From NCBI GenBank assembly GCA_963576475.1, contig OY754990.1, positions 1,086,903 to 1,150,902 on the forward strand: a stretch of DNA of 64,000 nt, given 5' to 3'. The notes below the pieces were generated by a model. The model saw only the letters and a program-made list of their open reading frames with translations. It was not told the DNA's origin and made no database searches. The translations under genes and the position numbers were made by a program. Positions 1 through 9,634 of this stretch are shown in pieces (within the stretch, counting starts at the first letter, position 1; every line of letters begins with the position of its first letter). The DNA is from Molanna angustata. Taxonomy: Eukaryota; Arthropoda; Insecta; Trichoptera; Molannidae.

Positions 1-944
1 CACGTGTCCTCCAAAAAACGCACTGTTCCTGCTGATACATGTTCAATTCAAGACACTCGTCTTTCAATCGTACACAGGTTTATAAATTTTACCATGCGTA
101 TTGATTGGGCGTTACAAGGCTGTGTTAGAGGTATTTTTTGTGTATGATTGCCTTTCTCTCGTTGATTGAACATGAGTTTGTAAAGGGAATTAGAACGCAC
201 TCCTCGATTGATTGAACACAATTTGTTGATTACTGCCACCTAATGAACATTGAAAATGACCCGACTGTTAGTGTGAATTACCTGGTGCTTCGTGTGTCAG
301 CGATGTAAAATGAAAATGTAGATGATAGTAGGTTGGCTGATAGTGAACATAGATACGCAGCTGACTTCTCTCTAAACCGTATCTCTTCAATATTGCCTCC
401 TGAAACAAACAGACAAATAATTAATTATTTATATATTTATTTTTTTATCCAACTGTCGATTTGTTCAGGAGAACTTTGTTCTCTTAACATATCGACAATG
501 TTTCAAGCCAGGATACGCGAGAATTGTATGCAGAGGTCTACTTTTTTCACGGCTTTTCCAACTTTGAAGTCAAAAAACACCAACTTAGAGGCTTCGCAGC
601 ATATATGTTCCATACACGGATTTACTCAGATTTCGGAGTAGAACATTTCGTGTGTCTGTGTGTGTGTCCGTCTCCCCCTTATAACTTTAGATCCGTTCAA
701 TTTACAGAGCCCAAAATTTCAGAATATATAAATAGTTATAGGCCTACAAAACTTTTATACTCAGAATTTTGAATTTTTCTTTCAGTCAGGGGTTATCAAC
801 TTTTGAATTTTTACTTTATTTTTCCATATATCTCAGAAACCATAAAAGCTAGAACGCTGAAAATTGGTACATATATAGACAAATACAAAATCTCAAATTG
901 GTTTTCAAAAAAAATCCAGGGTTACTCAAACATTTTATATTAAG
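1..944. other. Non-coding AT-rich stretch
   Basis: I see no supported gene here. The short open frames carry no recognisable domain. A short TG-rich run lies near 650-668. The stretch from about 780 to 940 is AT-rich and looks like degraded repeat sequence, but I could not place it in a family. Confidence 0.4.
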
Positions 945-1225
945 AAAAATATTTTTTTTATGATAAATTTATGAGTTTAACTGCCTATATTTCCAATTTT
1001 TTTAAAAATATCGAAAAAAGCCGAAACATCCCAACTAGATAATTTAATTTTCTATAAAAAATATTAAAATTGTAGCAGAAGATCTCTATTTTTTTTTAAC
1101 ATTTTTTTTAAAAATTGAATTTAGTGACGACATCGCTTCATACATTTTGTATGGCAGTCGCCTATACACAATATGTAAGAAGACTTAATAGTTTGATACT
1201 TCATCTCCAAACATACATACATACC
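945..1225 (+). repeat. Left arm of a long inverted repeat
   Basis: This segment reappears in reverse complement at 7064-7250 and continues at 8467-8567. Matching landmarks include the GGCGACTGCCATACAAA-type block, the CTATTAAGTCTTCTTA block and the AGTTGGG-GTTTCGGC block. The arms are diverged, with small indels. The left arm is uninterrupted and so preserves the site (about 1035-1046) into which the pogo-type transposon inserted in the right arm. Between the arms lie a LINE fragment and the Penelope-like element. It may be two inverted copies of a dispersed repeat or the ends of one foldback element. Confidence 0.75.
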
Positions 1226-1344
1226 ATCATGCTATTTTCATATTCTGGGTAGGAAAAAAGGATCTTCCTCCATACTATCCTATCTTGACATACATACCTA
1301 CATATGTTGTATAGAAAACAAAATATCTAAAAATATTCAATAAT

Positions 1345-2545
1345 TTGTATTTATGGGTTTATAGTACAAGTGATTTTGGAATACCTCAAGGCACAATTTT
1401 GGGCCCTCTTTTGTTCATCTTATATGTAAATGATATATTTAATTTGACAATATCAGGAAAACTTGTTTCATATGCAGACGATACGGCAATTATTTTTCAG
1501 GCAAATTCATGGAATGAGCTTGAAGAAAATACTAACACTGATATAAATTTATTAAAAGAATGGTTTGACAATAATATATTGACCCTGAATATTGAGAAAA
1601 CTTACTATATACCTTTTACCATAAACAAGAAAATACCTCCCATTGCATTAAATATTAAAATCCACTCAAAAAATTGTTCTACAAAAGTATTGACATGTAA
1701 AAATAATGATTGTCTATGTATAACAAATAAAAATGAAATTAAATATTTAGGAGTAATAATTGACAGTAACCTTAAATGGAAAACTCAAATAAATAATACT
1801 ATAAACAGATTAAGAAAGCTTATTTACATATTTATCAACCTTAGAAACATTCTCAATTTAAAATGACTTAAAAATGTGTATTACGCTTTCGCCCATTCAA
1901 TAATGCAATATGGCATTGTTGCATGGGGGGGGGGCGTATAAAACATCCATTTTGCCTCTAGAAATTACGCAAAGGTTGATAATAAAAATTATAAATAAAA
2001 AACCATCTGACTACCCAACTTTGCAACTATTTCGTGATTTTCAAGTGCCATCTTTTAAAAATATCTATAAAAAAAATGTGCTATTTCAAATACATAAAGA
2101 CATTGGAAGGTCGCACCATGCCTTTGTACGTGTGGCGAGTGATAGACATAATATAGTGGGTCAACTGTGTACCCCATTAACACATACATACACAACACAG
2201 CACTACTACATGCACATACAATGGGGTGGTGTGGTTCAACCAACTTGAAACAGATTTGAGACTGGCAATTGAACATAATGATTTTAAAAAAAAATAAAGA
2301 ATAAATCAAACTTATTATTTGACTGATATGTAAATTATATTAACTTCTTTTTGTATAGATAATAATTATGTATGTATAATATTTTGTGTATTCTGTATTA
2401 AATTGTCTCCTTTACACACGAGTGCTTGCACTCTAGTAAAGGGTAAATATGTTTTGTCTTACTGTGAATCTTTTCTATATAGTTTGTTTGTTTTATATTT
2501 TGTATATGTTATTGTAAACTTAATAAAATAAAAAAAAAAAAAAAA
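1345..2545 (+). mobile_element. LINE (non-LTR retrotransposon) fragment, RT C-terminal half and 3' UTR
   Basis: The frame at about 1375-1866 encodes a non-LTR reverse transcriptase from the GIPQGTILGPLLF motif through the catalytic SYADDTAIIF motif to the KYLGVIID block. The frame closes at a stop near 1864. A run of Gs near 1926-1933 shifts it again, and the rest of the RT tail is readable to about 2150. An untranslated tail and poly(A) (2531-2547) follow. Upstream RT and the endonuclease are missing, so the copy is 5'-truncated and dead. The same family appears inside the giant LTRs (31041-31760 and 54786-55510), and its 3' end recurs in reverse at 12802-13262. The RT is of the CR1/Jockey general type; I could not settle the clade. 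Confidence 0.8.
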
Positions 2546-2563
2546 ATAGTTTGGTACATATTC

Positions 2564-2566
<3 letters not shown>

Positions 2567-2605
<39 letters not shown>
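2567..2605. repeat. (TA)n microsatellite at the left edge of the Penelope-like element
   Basis: Pure TA dinucleotide tract directly abutting the inverted Penelope pseudo-LTR. A matching tract lies at the other outer edge (6887-6925), as expected if the element integrated into a TA repeat or generated one at its ends. Confidence 0.9.
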
Positions 2606-2608
<3 letters not shown>

Positions 2609-3890
2609 ATTATTAAGTATTTTGGGGATAACCCGCGTCAAATTCTGATTCCCGAGAGAATCAGTCGTCTGCCGACGTTTCGTCTGAATCTCATCAGACA
2701 TTTTCAATAGGCGCCTTGTTAATAAATTTCCGTCACGAGGGATAGTGCGCGCACGTCCGTTCGCGTCGGAAGCTTACCACCAAGTGAAAGTTTGAAAGGA
2801 AGCCGAGTCAGGTGTTAGTGGAGGGGTGGGTTTCCCCAATGACGTCATTATTGCGTTTTGTTTGGCTTCTAGTGACTCGAGTACTTAACGGTATATTGTT
2901 TACAGGTGGATTATCAGTTTTCGGTTTACTAGGAATTTTACTAATGTTTTTAATGTGACTATTGTTTGAAATATCGGTAGTTGGGTTAATTTGATTACTA
3001 TGGTTTTTCAAAATATTGTTTTCAAGTACACTTGTCCATGCGGTCGGGATTCGAATGCTATCGTCCCTGTTATTCATTATACTGTTGCTTCTTCTATATA
3101 TTTCTATTGCTTCCCTGTAAATTCTAAATGTTTCATTGTTAATATTCGCGACTACTTTTGAATTTTCAAAGTCTATGGAGTGATTTTCGGTCAATGAGTG
3201 GTTTACTAGAGATGAAGTTAATTTCCGGTTTTTAATATCTACGCGATGTTCAGAAACGCGTGCCGAGATTCTGCGATTTGTCCTGCCTATGTAAGTTTTT
3301 GTGCAATCACCGCAAGGGATTTCGTAAATACCGTGTGACTCTAATGGTATTTTATCTTTCGGACTTTTTAAAAAGGATGAAATTTTGTTGTCTGTTTTAA
3401 AAATCGTGCGAATATTATGTTTGTAAAGTAGGTGACTGATTTTGTCAGTAGTGCCTTTTATGTAAGGTAAAAATGCAATGGCGAGTGGCTTTACTTTAGT
3501 TGATGTATCTTTTTTATTAAAATTTTTATTCGTTTGATTTTTTATTGCATTATTTATTGTGAAATTTGAAAAACCGTTATTTCGTAGCGCGTTTTTAAGA
3601 TACTCTAATTCATTTTGAATGTTTTCGGAGTCGGTTATCCTTAATGACCGTGTTACCAAGGTGTTTGCTACAGAGGCGATTTGTGCTGGATGATGGTTCG
3701 ACGATGCGTGGAGATATCTGTTGGTATGTGTTGATTTTCTGTACACAGTGTGGCCGAGAGTGCCATCTTCTTTTTTGATGACGAGAACATCAAGAAAAGG
3801 AATTTCACCGTTGTTTTCGATCTCCATTGTGAATTTGATGTTATTGTGGAGATCGTTCAGAAAATCAAGAAATTTGTGAAGTTCCTCCAA
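2606..3890 (-). mobile_element. Inverted, 5'-truncated partner copy of the Penelope-like element
   Basis: This is the reverse complement of the C-terminal half of the Penelope ORF plus its downstream pseudo-LTR. The minus frame (ending at 2808) matches the full-length protein from its residue LEELHKFL to the C-terminus, with no amino-acid difference that I noticed. It therefore carries the RT C-terminal part and the GIY-YIG nuclease but lacks the RT catalytic motifs. At 3888-3892 it joins head-to-head to the full-length plus-strand copy, with only two or three shared A bases at the junction. This arrangement is characteristic of Penelope-like elements, so I treat both copies as one integration product. 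Confidence 0.85.
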
Positions 3891-3981
3891 AACTTTCACT
3901 TGGTGGTAAGCTTCCGACGCGAACGGACGTGCGCGCACTATCCCTCGTGACGGAAATTTATTAACAAGGCGCCTATTGAAA

Positions 3982-4016
3982 ATGTCTGATGAGATTCAGA
4001 CGAAACGTCGGCAGAC
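3982..4016 (+). ncRNA. Candidate hammerhead-ribozyme core in the pseudo-LTR
   Basis: The pseudo-LTR contains CTGATGAG followed nine bases later by CGAAAC, the two conserved core strands of a hammerhead ribozyme, then short self-complementary segments (GTCG/CGAC). Hammerhead motifs are known from pseudo-LTRs of Penelope-like elements. The same core recurs at 6758-6792 and, inverted, at about 2672-2706. Stem II is weak by eye and I could not build a convincing stem I, so this is a motif-level call. Confidence 0.45.
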
Positions 4017-6651
4017 GACTGATTCTCTCGGGAATCAGAATTTGACGCGGGTTATCCCCAAAATACTTAATAATAACATATTTTGTACTCGCGAAAACCT
4101 TAGATTTAACATAAATAACCTCTACGGGGAGGAAATATACAGTGAAACGAAAAAGTTTGAAAAATTAAAGTCAAAACACGCTAAGCTTCTATGTGACCTA
4201 ACCTTTTTGTGTCGATGTCGTGATAAAAAAGTAGTGCCAAAGTGTTTTCAACTGAGACAACGCGGTAGCAGAAAATCGGTGAGAAAAATTCTTTATAGTA
4301 CTAGTTTTTCCCTCATACGCGACGAAATCGGTTACATTCATTCACAATTACATATACTTGGTACTGATATTAAAAATCTTCATATAAAACTTGCTAATAT
4401 ATTACACCCGTTAATATGGTCCGAATTAGATAATCTCATTCATAATAGGATTGAAACGAATAATCAAATAAACTCCGACCGCCAAATAAGTAAATTCATG
4501 CGTATCGAAAATAATATCAAAAAACAAGAATACCAACAGTCGTTAAATACCGATAAAATCATTCACAATCTCACTAATCTAAAATTAAATAACGATACAA
4601 TATCTGTTCTAAGTAAAGGTTTTAATTTTGGTGTTGTTCCTCCGAAAATTCCGAAAGAAGACATTGTTACGGGTATCGAATCAGCCGTGTGTAAACTACC
4701 AAATAATATAGCCGAAACTATACGACAAGAAACTTGCCATATACTTAGAAAATCGCTTCCGCCGAAAAGAAATATATCTCTCGATGAAATACGAGCTCTT
4801 AAAGAATTACGCGCAAATAAAGATATAATTATTCTTCCGGCAGATAAGGGAAACGCAACAGTCATCATGAAAAGCGAAGATTATCACATTAAAATTACTA
4901 ATTTGCTTAACGATCCGGCTTATAAACTGCATCCTAATAATCCTATAACATACTTAGAAAAAACGACTAAAACTAAAATTATGTCATCCAAATTAAGTCC
5001 AGAATTAAAAAAGTCGTTAATACCTAGAGAAAAATCGTCACGGTTTCCGAAATTATACGGTTTGCCAAAGATTCACAAGACGGATGTTCCTCTTAGACCC
5101 ATAGTCAGTTCTGTCGGTTCGCCACTTCAAATGTTATCAAAGTATCTTGCCAACTACTTACAACCAGATGTAGAATCAGCGGAATCTTTTGTCAAAAATT
5201 CGGAACATTTTATACAAATCATTAAAAATCAAAAATTAAACAAGGGCGACATCCTTGTCAGTTTTGACGTCGTATCCCTGTTTACCAATATACCCACAGA
5301 CGAAGCTCTTCAAGCAATAAAAGAAATGAGTGACCCACCGAATGACATAATAACTTTAATAGAACATTGCCTCAATAACACATTTTTCACTTATAATAAC
5401 GACATGTACAAACAAGTAAAAGGAGCACCAATGGGTCTATCTCTTTCACCGCCAGTCGCTAACATTTTCATGACTAAATTAGAGAAAGAAGCTATAGATA
5501 GAGCGCGCTTAAAACCAAAGCTATGGATTAGATACGTGGACGATACTTTCGTTATATGGCCTCACGGTTTGGAGGAACTTCACAAATTTCTTGATTTTCT
5601 GAACGATCTCCACAATAACATCAAATTCACAATGGAGATCGAAAACAACGGTGAAATTCCTTTTCTTGATGTTCTCGTCATCAAAAAAGAAGATGGCACT
5701 CTCGGCCACACTGTGTACAGAAAATCAACACATACCAACAGATATCTCCACGCATCGTCGAACCATCATCCAGCACAAATCGCCTCTGTAGCAAACACCT
5801 TGGTAACACGGTCATTAAGGATAACCGACTCCGAAAACATTCAAAATGAATTAGAGTATCTTAAAAACGCGCTACGAAATAACGGTTTTTCAAATTTCAC
5901 AATAAATAATGCAATAAAAAATCAAACGAATAAAAATTTTAATAAAAAAGATACATCAACTAAAGTAAAGCCACTCGCCATTGCATTTTTACCTTACATA
6001 AAAGGCACTACTGACAAAATCAGTCACCTACTTTACAAACATAATATTCGCACGATTTTTAAAACAGACAACAAAATTTCATCCTTTTTAAAAAGTCCGA
6101 AAGATAAAATACCATTAGAGTCACACGGTATTTACGAAATCCCTTGCGGTGATTGCACAAAAACTTACATAGGCAGGACAAATCGCAGAATCTCGGCACG
6201 CGTTTCTGAACATCGCGTAGATATTAAAAACCGGAAATTAACTTCATCTCTAGTAAACCACTCATTGACCGAAAATCACTCCATAGACTTTGAAAATTCA
6301 AAAGTAGTCGCGAATATTAACAATGAAACATTTAGAATTTACAGGGAAGCAATAGAAATATATAGAAGAAGCAACAGTATAATGAATAACAGGGACGATA
6401 GCATTCGAATCCCGACCGCATGGACAAGTGTACTTGAAAACAATATTTTGAAAAACCATAGTAATCAAATTAACCCAACTACCGATATTTCAAACAATAG
6501 TCACATTAAAAACATTAGTAAAATTCCTAGTAAACCGAAAACTGATAATCCACCTGTAAACAATATACCGTTAAGTACTCGAGTCACTAGAAGCCAAACA
6601 AAACGCAATAATGACGTCATTGGGGAAACCCACCCCTCCACTAACACCTGA
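3982..6651 (+). CDS. Penelope-like reverse transcriptase with GIY-YIG endonuclease
   Basis: The product copies element RNA into DNA and nicks the target. It is about 889 residues from the ATG at 3982; the open frame extends six bases further upstream through a TTG. The N-terminal third is basic and charged. RT motifs follow: FDVVSLFTNIP near residue 426, GAPMGLSLSP near 480 and the catalytic YVDDTF near 516. The C-terminal GIY-YIG nuclease shows GIYEIPCGDC near 715 and TYIGRT near 728, then conserved Arg and Glu positions (ARVSEHR, REAIEIY). The cysteines before the YIG segment fit the PLE-type nuclease. No stop or frameshift is visible, so this may be a functional copy. The first codons overlap a candidate hammerhead core and the true start could be further downstream. 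Confidence 0.92.
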   Translation: MSDEIQTKRRQTTDSLGNQNLTRVIPKILNNNIFCTRENLRFNINNLYGEEIYSETKKFEKLKSKHAKLLCDLTFLCRCRDKKVVPKCFQLRQRGSRKSVRKILYSTSFSLIRDEIGYIHSQLHILGTDIKNLHIKLANILHPLIWSELDNLIHNRIETNNQINSDRQISKFMRIENNIKKQEYQQSLNTDKIIHNLTNLKLNNDTISVLSKGFNFGVVPPKIPKEDIVTGIESAVCKLPNNIAETIRQETCHILRKSLPPKRNISLDEIRALKELRANKDIIILPADKGNATVIMKSEDYHIKITNLLNDPAYKLHPNNPITYLEKTTKTKIMSSKLSPELKKSLIPREKSSRFPKLYGLPKIHKTDVPLRPIVSSVGSPLQMLSKYLANYLQPDVESAESFVKNSEHFIQIIKNQKLNKGDILVSFDVVSLFTNIPTDEALQAIKEMSDPPNDIITLIEHCLNNTFFTYNNDMYKQVKGAPMGLSLSPPVANIFMTKLEKEAIDRARLKPKLWIRYVDDTFVIWPHGLEELHKFLDFLNDLHNNIKFTMEIENNGEIPFLDVLVIKKEDGTLGHTVYRKSTHTNRYLHASSNHHPAQIASVANTLVTRSLRITDSENIQNELEYLKNALRNNGFSNFTINNAIKNQTNKNFNKKDTSTKVKPLAIAFLPYIKGTTDKISHLLYKHNIRTIFKTDNKISSFLKSPKDKIPLESHGIYEIPCGDCTKTYIGRTNRRISARVSEHRVDIKNRKLTSSLVNHSLTENHSIDFENSKVVANINNETFRIYREAIEIYRRSNSIMNNRDDSIRIPTAWTSVLENNILKNHSNQINPTTDISNNSHIKNISKIPSKPKTDNPPVNNIPLSTRVTRSQTKRNNDVIGETHPSTNT

Positions 6652-6665
6652 CTCGGCTTCCTTTC

Positions 6666-6883
6666 AAACTTTCACTTGGTGGTAAGCTTCCGACGCGAAC
6701 GGACGTGCGCGCACTATCCCTCGTGACGGAAATTTATTAACAAGGCGCCTATTGAAAATGTCTGATGAGATTCAGACGAAACGTCGGCAGACGACTGATT
6801 CTCTCGGGAATCAGAATTTGACGCGGGTTATCCCCAAAATACTTAATAATAACATATTTTGTACTCGCGAAAACCTTAGATTT

Positions 6884-6888
<5 letters not shown>
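6666..6888 (+). repeat. Downstream pseudo-LTR of the Penelope-like element
   Basis: Direct copy of 3890-4112, including the first codons of the ORF and the hammerhead-like core. It runs straight into the TA tract at 6887-6925. I saw no differences from the upstream copy. Confidence 0.88.

Positions 6889-6925
<37 letters not shown>
6887..6925. repeat. (TA)n microsatellite at the right edge of the Penelope-like element
   Basis: Pure dinucleotide tract, the counterpart of 2567-2605. Together they bracket the Penelope integration product. Confidence 0.9.
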
Positions 6926-6926
<1 letters not shown>

Positions 6927-7063
6927 TATCGCTATTGACAGTTGGATCTCATGTGTTACATGCAACTAGTTTATTAGAAAATAACCAAAATACTGTCAGT
7001 AAAAATAATTAAATAAAATGAAGATGGTGCCTGCAGCCAGTGTATCTATTTTACAATTTGATA

Positions 7064-7250
7064 TCACATCATGTATGTATGTTTAGATATTAAGTATAAA
7101 ACTATTAAGTCTTCTTAGATATTGTGTATAGGCGACTGCCATACAAATTGTATGAAGCAATGTCGTCACTAAATTCAATTTTTATAAAAATTGTAAAAAA
7201 AACTTTAGATGTACTACTACAGTAATAATAATTTTTATAGAAAATTAAAT
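7064..7250 (-). repeat. Right arm of the long inverted repeat, proximal part
   Basis: Reverse complement of about 1040-1225. It stops at the TA dinucleotide where the pogo-type transposon begins and resumes at 8467. Confidence 0.75.
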
Positions 7251-7470
7251 TACAGTGAAACCCGGATTTTACGTCCCCTTATTTTACGTTTTCCCACCAA
7301 TTGCGTGTTAAGTTTTAGGTCCCGGTATATTTTAATACATTTAATACCCGCTTTTACGTTTTTTTTTCCCGCGATTTACGTCGGAAATATTCAAAATATG
7401 TGAGTTACGCGCGTTTGACAATGAGTCGGCCCAGTACAAACATTAGCGACGTGACTTTAGAATGGCGTAC

Positions 7471-7556
7471 GGTGATTGGTTTATTTCCAAATTGTGATTG
7501 GTCGAAGTTCAAGACCCAACGTGGTGATTGGTTAAGTTCCGAAATTGTGATTGGTC
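7471..7556 (-). promoter_or_regulatory. Cluster of four inverted CCAAT boxes
   Basis: GTGATTGG occurs four times, with ATTGG at 7475, 7497, 7527 and 7550, spaced 22, 30 and 23 bp. Regularly spaced CCAAT boxes are NF-Y type promoter elements. Their place upstream of the transposase ATG suggests the transposon's own promoter. Confidence 0.5.
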
Positions 7557-7707
7557 GGAGTACATATGGGGTGGGTATAGGCGACATCTTTAATCATCTG
7601 TCATTTTGCTTTCAGTGCTTTCGCATATTCGTTATTCGTATTCATTTCAGTGGTTAACAGTCTGTTCTTTTCTTATTTACAGTATAATCGTTATAAAGTG
7701 AAAAAAA

Positions 7708-8170
7708 ATGTCTCAACAAAGAAAAGCTTTGTCGGTGCATGAGAAAAGGAATATTCTGGAAAAAGTTGATAAACATGTGGGTTCACGCGTTTCGCTGGCC
7801 CGTGATTTAGGGATTCCTATTACTACTTTAGCGTCAATCATTAAAAATCGAGAATCGATTGAGAAAAGCGCCATTCAATGTGAACCCATGGCGAAAAAAC
7901 GTATGTATATAAGATCGTCGAAATACGAAAAAATGGAGGAGATTTTGAAAGAATGGTTTGTCAGTGCGCGAGCCAGCAATATTCCAGTCGGCGGTTGGAT
8001 TATTCGTGAAAAGGCGCTGCACATCGCGAATCGTCTTAATATTGAAGGGTTTACTGCATCAAATGGGTTTTAAAAAGAGGCATAATGTGGTCTACAGGTC
8101 AGTTTGCGGGGAATCACGCAGTGGTAGTGTTGATTTAGATATCGCCGAAGATTGGAAGCAAACGTATTAG
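7708..8170 (+). pseudogene. pogo/Tigger transposase, N-terminal DNA-binding domain only, frameshifted
   Basis: The frame from ATG 7708 gives 121 residues starting MSQQRKALSVHEKRNILEKV, a Psq/CENP-B type helix-turn-helix, then the start of the second CENP-B-type helix-turn-helix (EEILKEWFVSARASNIPVGG). It ends at a stop at 8071-8073. The homologous reading continues in another frame to about 8170 (FKKRHNVVYRSVCGES, then DLDIAEDWKQTY). A small deletion near 8066 therefore breaks the gene. The catalytic DDE half is absent. Four ATTGG (inverted CCAAT) boxes lie 150-235 bp upstream. Confidence 0.85.
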
Positions 8171-8466
8171 TGATGTTCTCTTTCAATATATAATATTGAA
8201 AGAGAGTTGCAAAAAAAGAAAAAAATGCAACAAACGAATATTAAATGTTTATGTTCACACTATGTGAACAATCTGTTTTTACTTTTATAATAAATTAATA
8301 AATAAAACATTGTTTTTTCAATATCCCCCCCATGTGTTCACACTATGTAAGTGCACTATCTGTATTAAATAAAATGTGTTTTTTTGATACCCCCTATTTA
8401 CATTTTCCCTCCAATTAAGTTTTTTTTTTACAGACCCTTAAAAAACGTTAAATGGGGGTTTCACTG

Positions 8467-8567
8467 TATCTAGTTGGGGTGTTTCGGCTTTTTTTCGATA
8501 TCATTAAAAATTTTGGAAATATAGGCAGTTAAACACAAATTTTTCATAAAAAAAATGTTTTTCTTCA
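8467..8567 (-). repeat. Right arm of the long inverted repeat, distal part
   Basis: Continues the arm interrupted at 7250 and matches 945-1046 in reverse complement. Similarity stops near 8567, where an RTE fragment begins. Confidence 0.7.
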
Positions 8568-8660
8568 CTAAATACTGTAACTCATCCGCACATACAGCAA
8601 TCACCACTTTGTCATCTGCATACATCAAATCACGTACGTTCACAGTATTAAGTTTCATGC
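8568..8660 (-). mobile_element. RTE-type LINE fragment with YADD motif
   Basis: The minus frame reads LMYADDKVVIAVCADELQYLV, the catalytic box of an RTE-like reverse transcriptase and the helix after it. Only about 30 residues are present and both sides are unrelated, so it is a small relic. Confidence 0.6.
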
Positions 8661-8699
8661 TTTTAACTGAAAGTATAACTGTATGTATGACAAAAATAT

Positions 8700-8914
8700 A
8701 GAACGAATGGCTATAACACGTTGAGGAATATTTATACTTGAGGAGTATGTTTCGACGGAATGTAAGACCTGATGTTAATATTGAAAGAAGAGTTATGGCA
8801 GGTAATAGAATAAAAGGTAATAGAATAATTCTAGTGCCTACTTTGATGTATGCCAGTGAAACATGGACGTGGCAAGGGACGCATGAAAGTAGAATAAATT
8901 CTGTGGAAATGAGA
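8700..8914 (+). mobile_element. RTE-type LINE, C-terminal RT fragment (5' piece of an interrupted copy)
   Basis: The plus frame reads RPDVNIERRVMAGNRIKGN, then LMYASETWTWQGTHESRIN, then SVEMR, the region after the RT catalytic core. It breaks at 8914 and resumes at 9302 with SLKRVCNRT. The minus-strand copy at 14038-14515 reads through this point without a break. Confidence 0.8.
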
Positions 8915-9290
8915 ATGCCGGATGTTGTGGCCTATCCAAGTTGTTCCCTGTTGAGCAATCCTTTTCATAATTTGCCTTGTCTCTCCAACCCTACTTAGTA
9001 CCTCGTTGTTGCTGATGTGTTCTGACCAGTGAACTTTAGCCATGCGTCTGTAGCACCACATCTCAAACGCAGACAGACGTCCCGTTTCGCGTTGGCTGAT
9101 GGTCCATGTTTCACAGCCATATAGCAGTACACTCCAGACAAGAGTCTTGATCAAATTTTTCCTAATTTTGATGGAAATGTTAGGGGATTCAAAAATAGTT
9201 GATCTTTTGTTGAAGGCGACTCTTGCTTGGTGGATTCTGCTTTTGATGTCTGCTGTTGAACGTCCGTCTTGAGATATTCTGCTTCCCAGA
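8915..9290 (-). mobile_element. Second RTE-type fragment inserted in the first, 11-bp target duplication
   Basis: The minus strand encodes GSRISQDGRSTADIKSRI, then LLYGCETWTISQRETGRLS, then KRIAQQGTTWIGHNIRH, which is RT C-terminal sequence of a different RTE lineage. TGGAAATGAGA stands on both sides (8904-8914 and 9291-9301), an 11-bp target-site duplication. The insert stops before the expected end of its own ORF, so it is truncated at both ends, unlike a normal 5'-truncated LINE. Confidence 0.8.
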
Positions 9291-9301
9291 TGGAAATGAG
9301 A

Positions 9302-9634
9302 TCACTAAAAAGAGTATGTAACAGAACGATATATGATAGAATGAAAAATGAGGACATAAGGAGAGAATGCAAGATAAAGAAGGATATTATATGTAAAATG
9401 AAAGTGAATGCCTTGAGGTGGTTTGGATATGGAAAGAATGAATGATGAACGACTGACCATAAAATATACATGGGTGTAAGAGATGGAGTGAACAGCAGAG
9501 GTCGCCCCAGAAAGGGATGGCATGACCATGTGAATGATATTTTGAAAGAAGGAAAGATAAGAAGCTTGAACAATCGACGAGCATGAATGAGACGATGCAT
9601 GGATGTAAAGGAAGCCAGAAATGTGTGCAAAAAT
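9302..9634 (+). mobile_element. RTE-type LINE, C-terminal RT fragment (3' piece)
   Basis: Continues the copy broken at 8914: SLKRVCNRTIYDRMKNEDIR, then MGVRDGVNSRGRPRKGWHDH, then DVKEARNVCK. Small indels break the frame near 9425 and 9585. The copy is cut at about 9634 where a SINE begins. Confidence 0.8.

Larger units (their letters stand above)
3890..6888 (+). mobile_element. Penelope-like element, full-length copy with direct pseudo-LTRs
   Basis: The unit is bounded by direct repeats of about 223 bp (3890-4112 and 6666-6888) that appear identical. The first repeat overlaps the N-terminal codons of the ORF; the second lies just past the stop codon and ends in the TA tract at 6887-6925. With the inverted truncated copy at 2606-3890, this reproduces the classical Penelope layout. 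The intact ORF, identical repeats and near-identical inverted copy imply recent integration. Confidence 0.88.
7253..8466 (+). mobile_element. pogo/Tigger-type DNA transposon, internally deleted
   Basis: The ends are inverted: CAGTGAAACCC at 7253 and GGGTTTCACTG ending at 8466. A TA lies immediately outside each end (7251-7252 and 8467-8468), the target duplication expected of the Tc1/mariner-pogo superfamily. The flanks join to restore the inverted-repeat sequence still intact near 1035-1046, so the boundaries are certain. At 1214 bp it is about half the usual length. Only the DNA-binding part of the transposase remains; no DDE domain is visible. Confidence 0.9.

Noticed and set aside
2808..3938. 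Independent gene on the minus strand with start at 3938
   Set aside because: It is the inverted truncated Penelope copy. The first residues are translated antisense pseudo-LTR, not a real N-terminus.
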